Shown: piece after piece, positions 62,361-64,000 of the stretch | Numbering within the stretch: the first letter of the stretch is position 1 | Layout: every line of letters begins with the position of its first letter | DNA from: Branchipolynoe longqiensis | Taxonomy: Eukaryota > Annelida > Polychaeta > Phyllodocida > Polynoidae | NCBI GenBank assembly: GCA_030323885.1 | Contig: CM059186.1 | Coordinates: forward strand, 153,111,064-153,175,063 | Reading direction: 5' to 3' | Length of the DNA stretch: 64,000 nt | Program-made: the position numbers and the translations under genes | Notes under the pieces: model-generated | The model's input: only the letters and a program-made list of their open reading frames with translations | What the model was told of the DNA's origin: nothing | The model's database searches: none

Positions 62361-62480
62361 GCCGTTGGAGTAGGGCGGGTAGGGGGGTAAGGGGGTAGGG
62401 CGGGTAGAGGGGTAGGGGGTAGGGGGGCACAGCTGTGGACCGTGGCGCGGAACCAAGCTATGGGGGGGGGGGGGGGGGCT
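62361..62480. repeat. G-rich tract, quadruplex-prone
   Basis: GGGCGGGTAGGGGGGTAAGG and similar words at 62373-62430, then a run of about 18 G at 62461-62478. Many GGG blocks with 2-4 base spacers fit a G-quadruplex pattern. Confidence 0.75.
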
Positions 62481-62869
62481 TCTGATAGTGAGCGATACTG
62501 ACACTTTGATTCGCCGGTGAGGGTAGGCTCTGACACTGTTCTCTGTCTTTGTCTTTACCTCAACTTATCTCGCTCTCCCTCTCTCACTCTTTCTCTCCCC
62601 TTCCCTTTGATTGTTTCTTCCCCTGTGTGTACTATCTCTCGCTTCCTATCTCCCCTTCACCTCTCGCGGTTTTTTTTTGTCGTGTCAGTCAAGTATTTGA
62701 CACTACTGCATATGACGTTGTTGCACACATTTGTACTATTTCTTTTCGAATGCACCCTAAATTTAGGTGATCCATGTGTAATTGTTGTCAGCACACTTTT
62801 TGTGAGACCCAACACACTCCCGACATGTAAATTAATTCATGTCAGTATCGATACCAATAACTATTTTGG

Positions 62870-63330
62870 TAATGAACAGAGTAGCTCTGCAAATAACCAC
62901 TTCTTCGGTAATCTGCAGAGAATCTCTGCAGAAAAAACCCCTGACTTCTTCAGTAATCTGTATAGCAGCTCTGCGAATAATAAAGATACTTAAGCTCTGT
63001 GGATAACAATCACTACTTTGGGAATGAACCAAACAGCTCTGCAGTTAATAAGCCATTTATAGGCTCTGACAAATTAGCAAATATTAAAAATAGTGGTTTT
63101 ATTTCAAAGTTAAATGCAATAAATGTAATACAGAAAAATCACAGTACTGCTATGTTGAGATGGTGAAAGCAGCTCTGCGAATAATAATTATTCTTGCGCT
63201 AATTCGCACAGCAAAGCAGCTCTGAAAATAAAAGTCACTCTTGCACTAATTCGCAGATCAAAACAGCTCTGCAAATTATAATCATTCTTGTGCTAATTCA
63301 CATAGCACTGCTGCTGTACGACTGGCTTTA
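62870..63330. repeat. Degenerate repeats around AGCTCTGC(G/A)AATAA
   Basis: The word occurs about ten times (for example 62881, 62970, 63034, 63171, 63216, 63268), spaced about 45-90 bp apart. An inverted relative (TTATTCGCAGAGCC) is at about 62298. Second half has the spacer TCTTGCGCTAATTCGCA. Confidence 0.65.
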
Positions 63331-63559
63331 TTGAACCTTACACGACTTTGTGTTAGAAAGATTCATCTCTGACACTGTGCCTGTTTCACTACAGCTGCAC
63401 AATTGGCGGATTGAATGGATTGAACGGATTGATGACTTCACATACCTGTCAAGTCTCCCGATTTGGGAGGGAGCCTCCGATTTTAAGTACCCGTCCCGAC
63501 CTCCCGATCCGGTATTCAATTTAAGCCCAATCTCTCGGTTTTAGAAAACTGATGAGCCT
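63331..63559. other. Unassigned, with CTCCCGAT repeats
   Basis: CTCCCGATTTGGGAGGGAGCCTCC and CTCCCGATCC recur near 63455-63510. No gene is seen. Confidence 0.35.
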
Positions 63560-63860
63560 GTGCCAGGAATTTTATTTGTTTTATTTATTTGGCAAGTGAT
63601 CCTGCTCAGTGGACCCATTTGCAGTTTGGGCTATTTTCCGTTCCAACCAGTGGTCAACAACTGGTTCATCAACAGCTGGGGTATGTGCTGTCCTGTCTGT
63701 GGTAAAGTGCATATACAAACTGATATAAAAGACCCCTTGCTGCTTATCGGAAAGAGTAGCCTATGTGGCAGCAGGAGGTTTGCTCCAAATAAATATGTCC
63801 AATAGCCGATGATAAAAATCAATATGCTCTAGAGCTGTCGTTAATTAAAACAAGCTTTTG
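63560..63860 (+). mobile_element. SINE-like repeat of the kind common in molluscs
   Basis: TATGTGCTGTCCTGTCTGTG, then GACCCCTTGCTGCTTATCGG, AAAGAGTAGCCTATGTGGC, CCAATAGCCGATGATAAAAA, and TCTAGAGCTGTCGTTAATTA. From memory this string of blocks is widespread in gastropod and bivalve DNA; I could not check it here. The 5' part (about 63560-63650) is less certain. Confidence 0.6.
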
Positions 63861-63954
63861 TAAGCATAAGCTTAGGCTCACACTGCGTGTGTGAATGCCA
63901 TAAAAACTGATTTCGCGCAGACTCCCCCATGAGAATTTTCAAATGTTGACAGGG

Positions 63955-64000
63955 ATGACTTAAAATTGATACTTGTCGCTACATAGCCTCGCTTTTGGCA
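63955..64000 (+). mobile_element. tRNA-SINE (family 1) fragment cut by the window end
   Basis: GACTTAAAATTGATACTTGT then CGCTACATAGCC matches the start of the body of the 12171 copy. No tRNA head precedes it. Confidence 0.7.

Overview
The window is eukaryotic, from an invertebrate whose DNA here is packed with repeats. One host gene is recognisable: an arginase on the minus strand, with six canonically spliced exons between 20253 and 34331. Its first exon or exons are not found. Nearly everything else is mobile DNA, its decay products, or satellite DNA that seems to have grown from it. A short interspersed repeat at 63560-63860 resembles a repeat I know to be common in molluscan genomes (a block reading CCAATAGCCGATGAT and then GCTCTAGAGCTGTCGTTAA). 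A mollusc is therefore my best guess; the arginase and the transposon classes would also fit other marine invertebrates.

Layout. 1-2.1 kb: a decayed tyrosine recombinase and an RTE tail. 2.1-3.8 kb: two adjacent PIF/Harbinger-like MITEs, one filled with CCGGA motifs and one with ACGT motifs. 4-7.3 kb: AT-rich MITE, tRNA-SINE, GGTGT-end MITE, tandem repeats. 7.36-12.59 kb: a 5.2-kb PIF/Harbinger transposon with two converging genes (MADF-domain ORF on plus, HARBI1-type transposase on minus), both broken, and carrying a nested MITE and a nested SINE. 12.6-20.2 kb: MITEs, SINEs, a 43-bp minisatellite and a large (TG)n array inside a MITE. 20.25-34.3 kb: the arginase gene. Its introns hold a 30-copy 45-bp minisatellite that copies the gene's own splice donor, a MITE, a complete split-direct-repeat tyrosine-recombinase retrotransposon (27.0-31.8 kb) and an RTE inserted in a MITE. 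34.4-44.4 kb: a second RTE, SINEs, a CR1/Jockey-like LINE (37.7-41.3 kb), MITEs and a fold-back structure. 46.04-51.09 kb: an almost intact Ty3/Gypsy element with 133-bp LTRs. 51.7-55.86 kb: a second split-direct-repeat YR retrotransposon. 55.88-56.69 kb: a TA-flanked MITE. 57.1-61.1 kb: a DIRS-like element with palindromic ends and several nonsense codons. 61.1-64 kb: unassigned sequence, a G-rich tract, degenerate repeats and the SINE-like repeat.

How the parts relate. Three lineages of tyrosine-recombinase element are present (1-537; the two split-direct-repeat elements; 57-61 kb), with one Ty3/Gypsy, three RTE copies and one CR1/Jockey-like LINE. Several MITEs appear to be non-autonomous relatives of the Harbinger element. 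The clearest host-transposon interplay is in arginase: the first 20 or so bases after exon C, with the last 10 exonic bases, have been amplified 30-fold next door, so the intron carries a field of splice-donor-like sites. Long open frames in the 18.7-20.0 kb (TG)n array and on both strands at 23.9-25.4 kb come from repeats whose lengths avoid stops; I do not regard them as genes.
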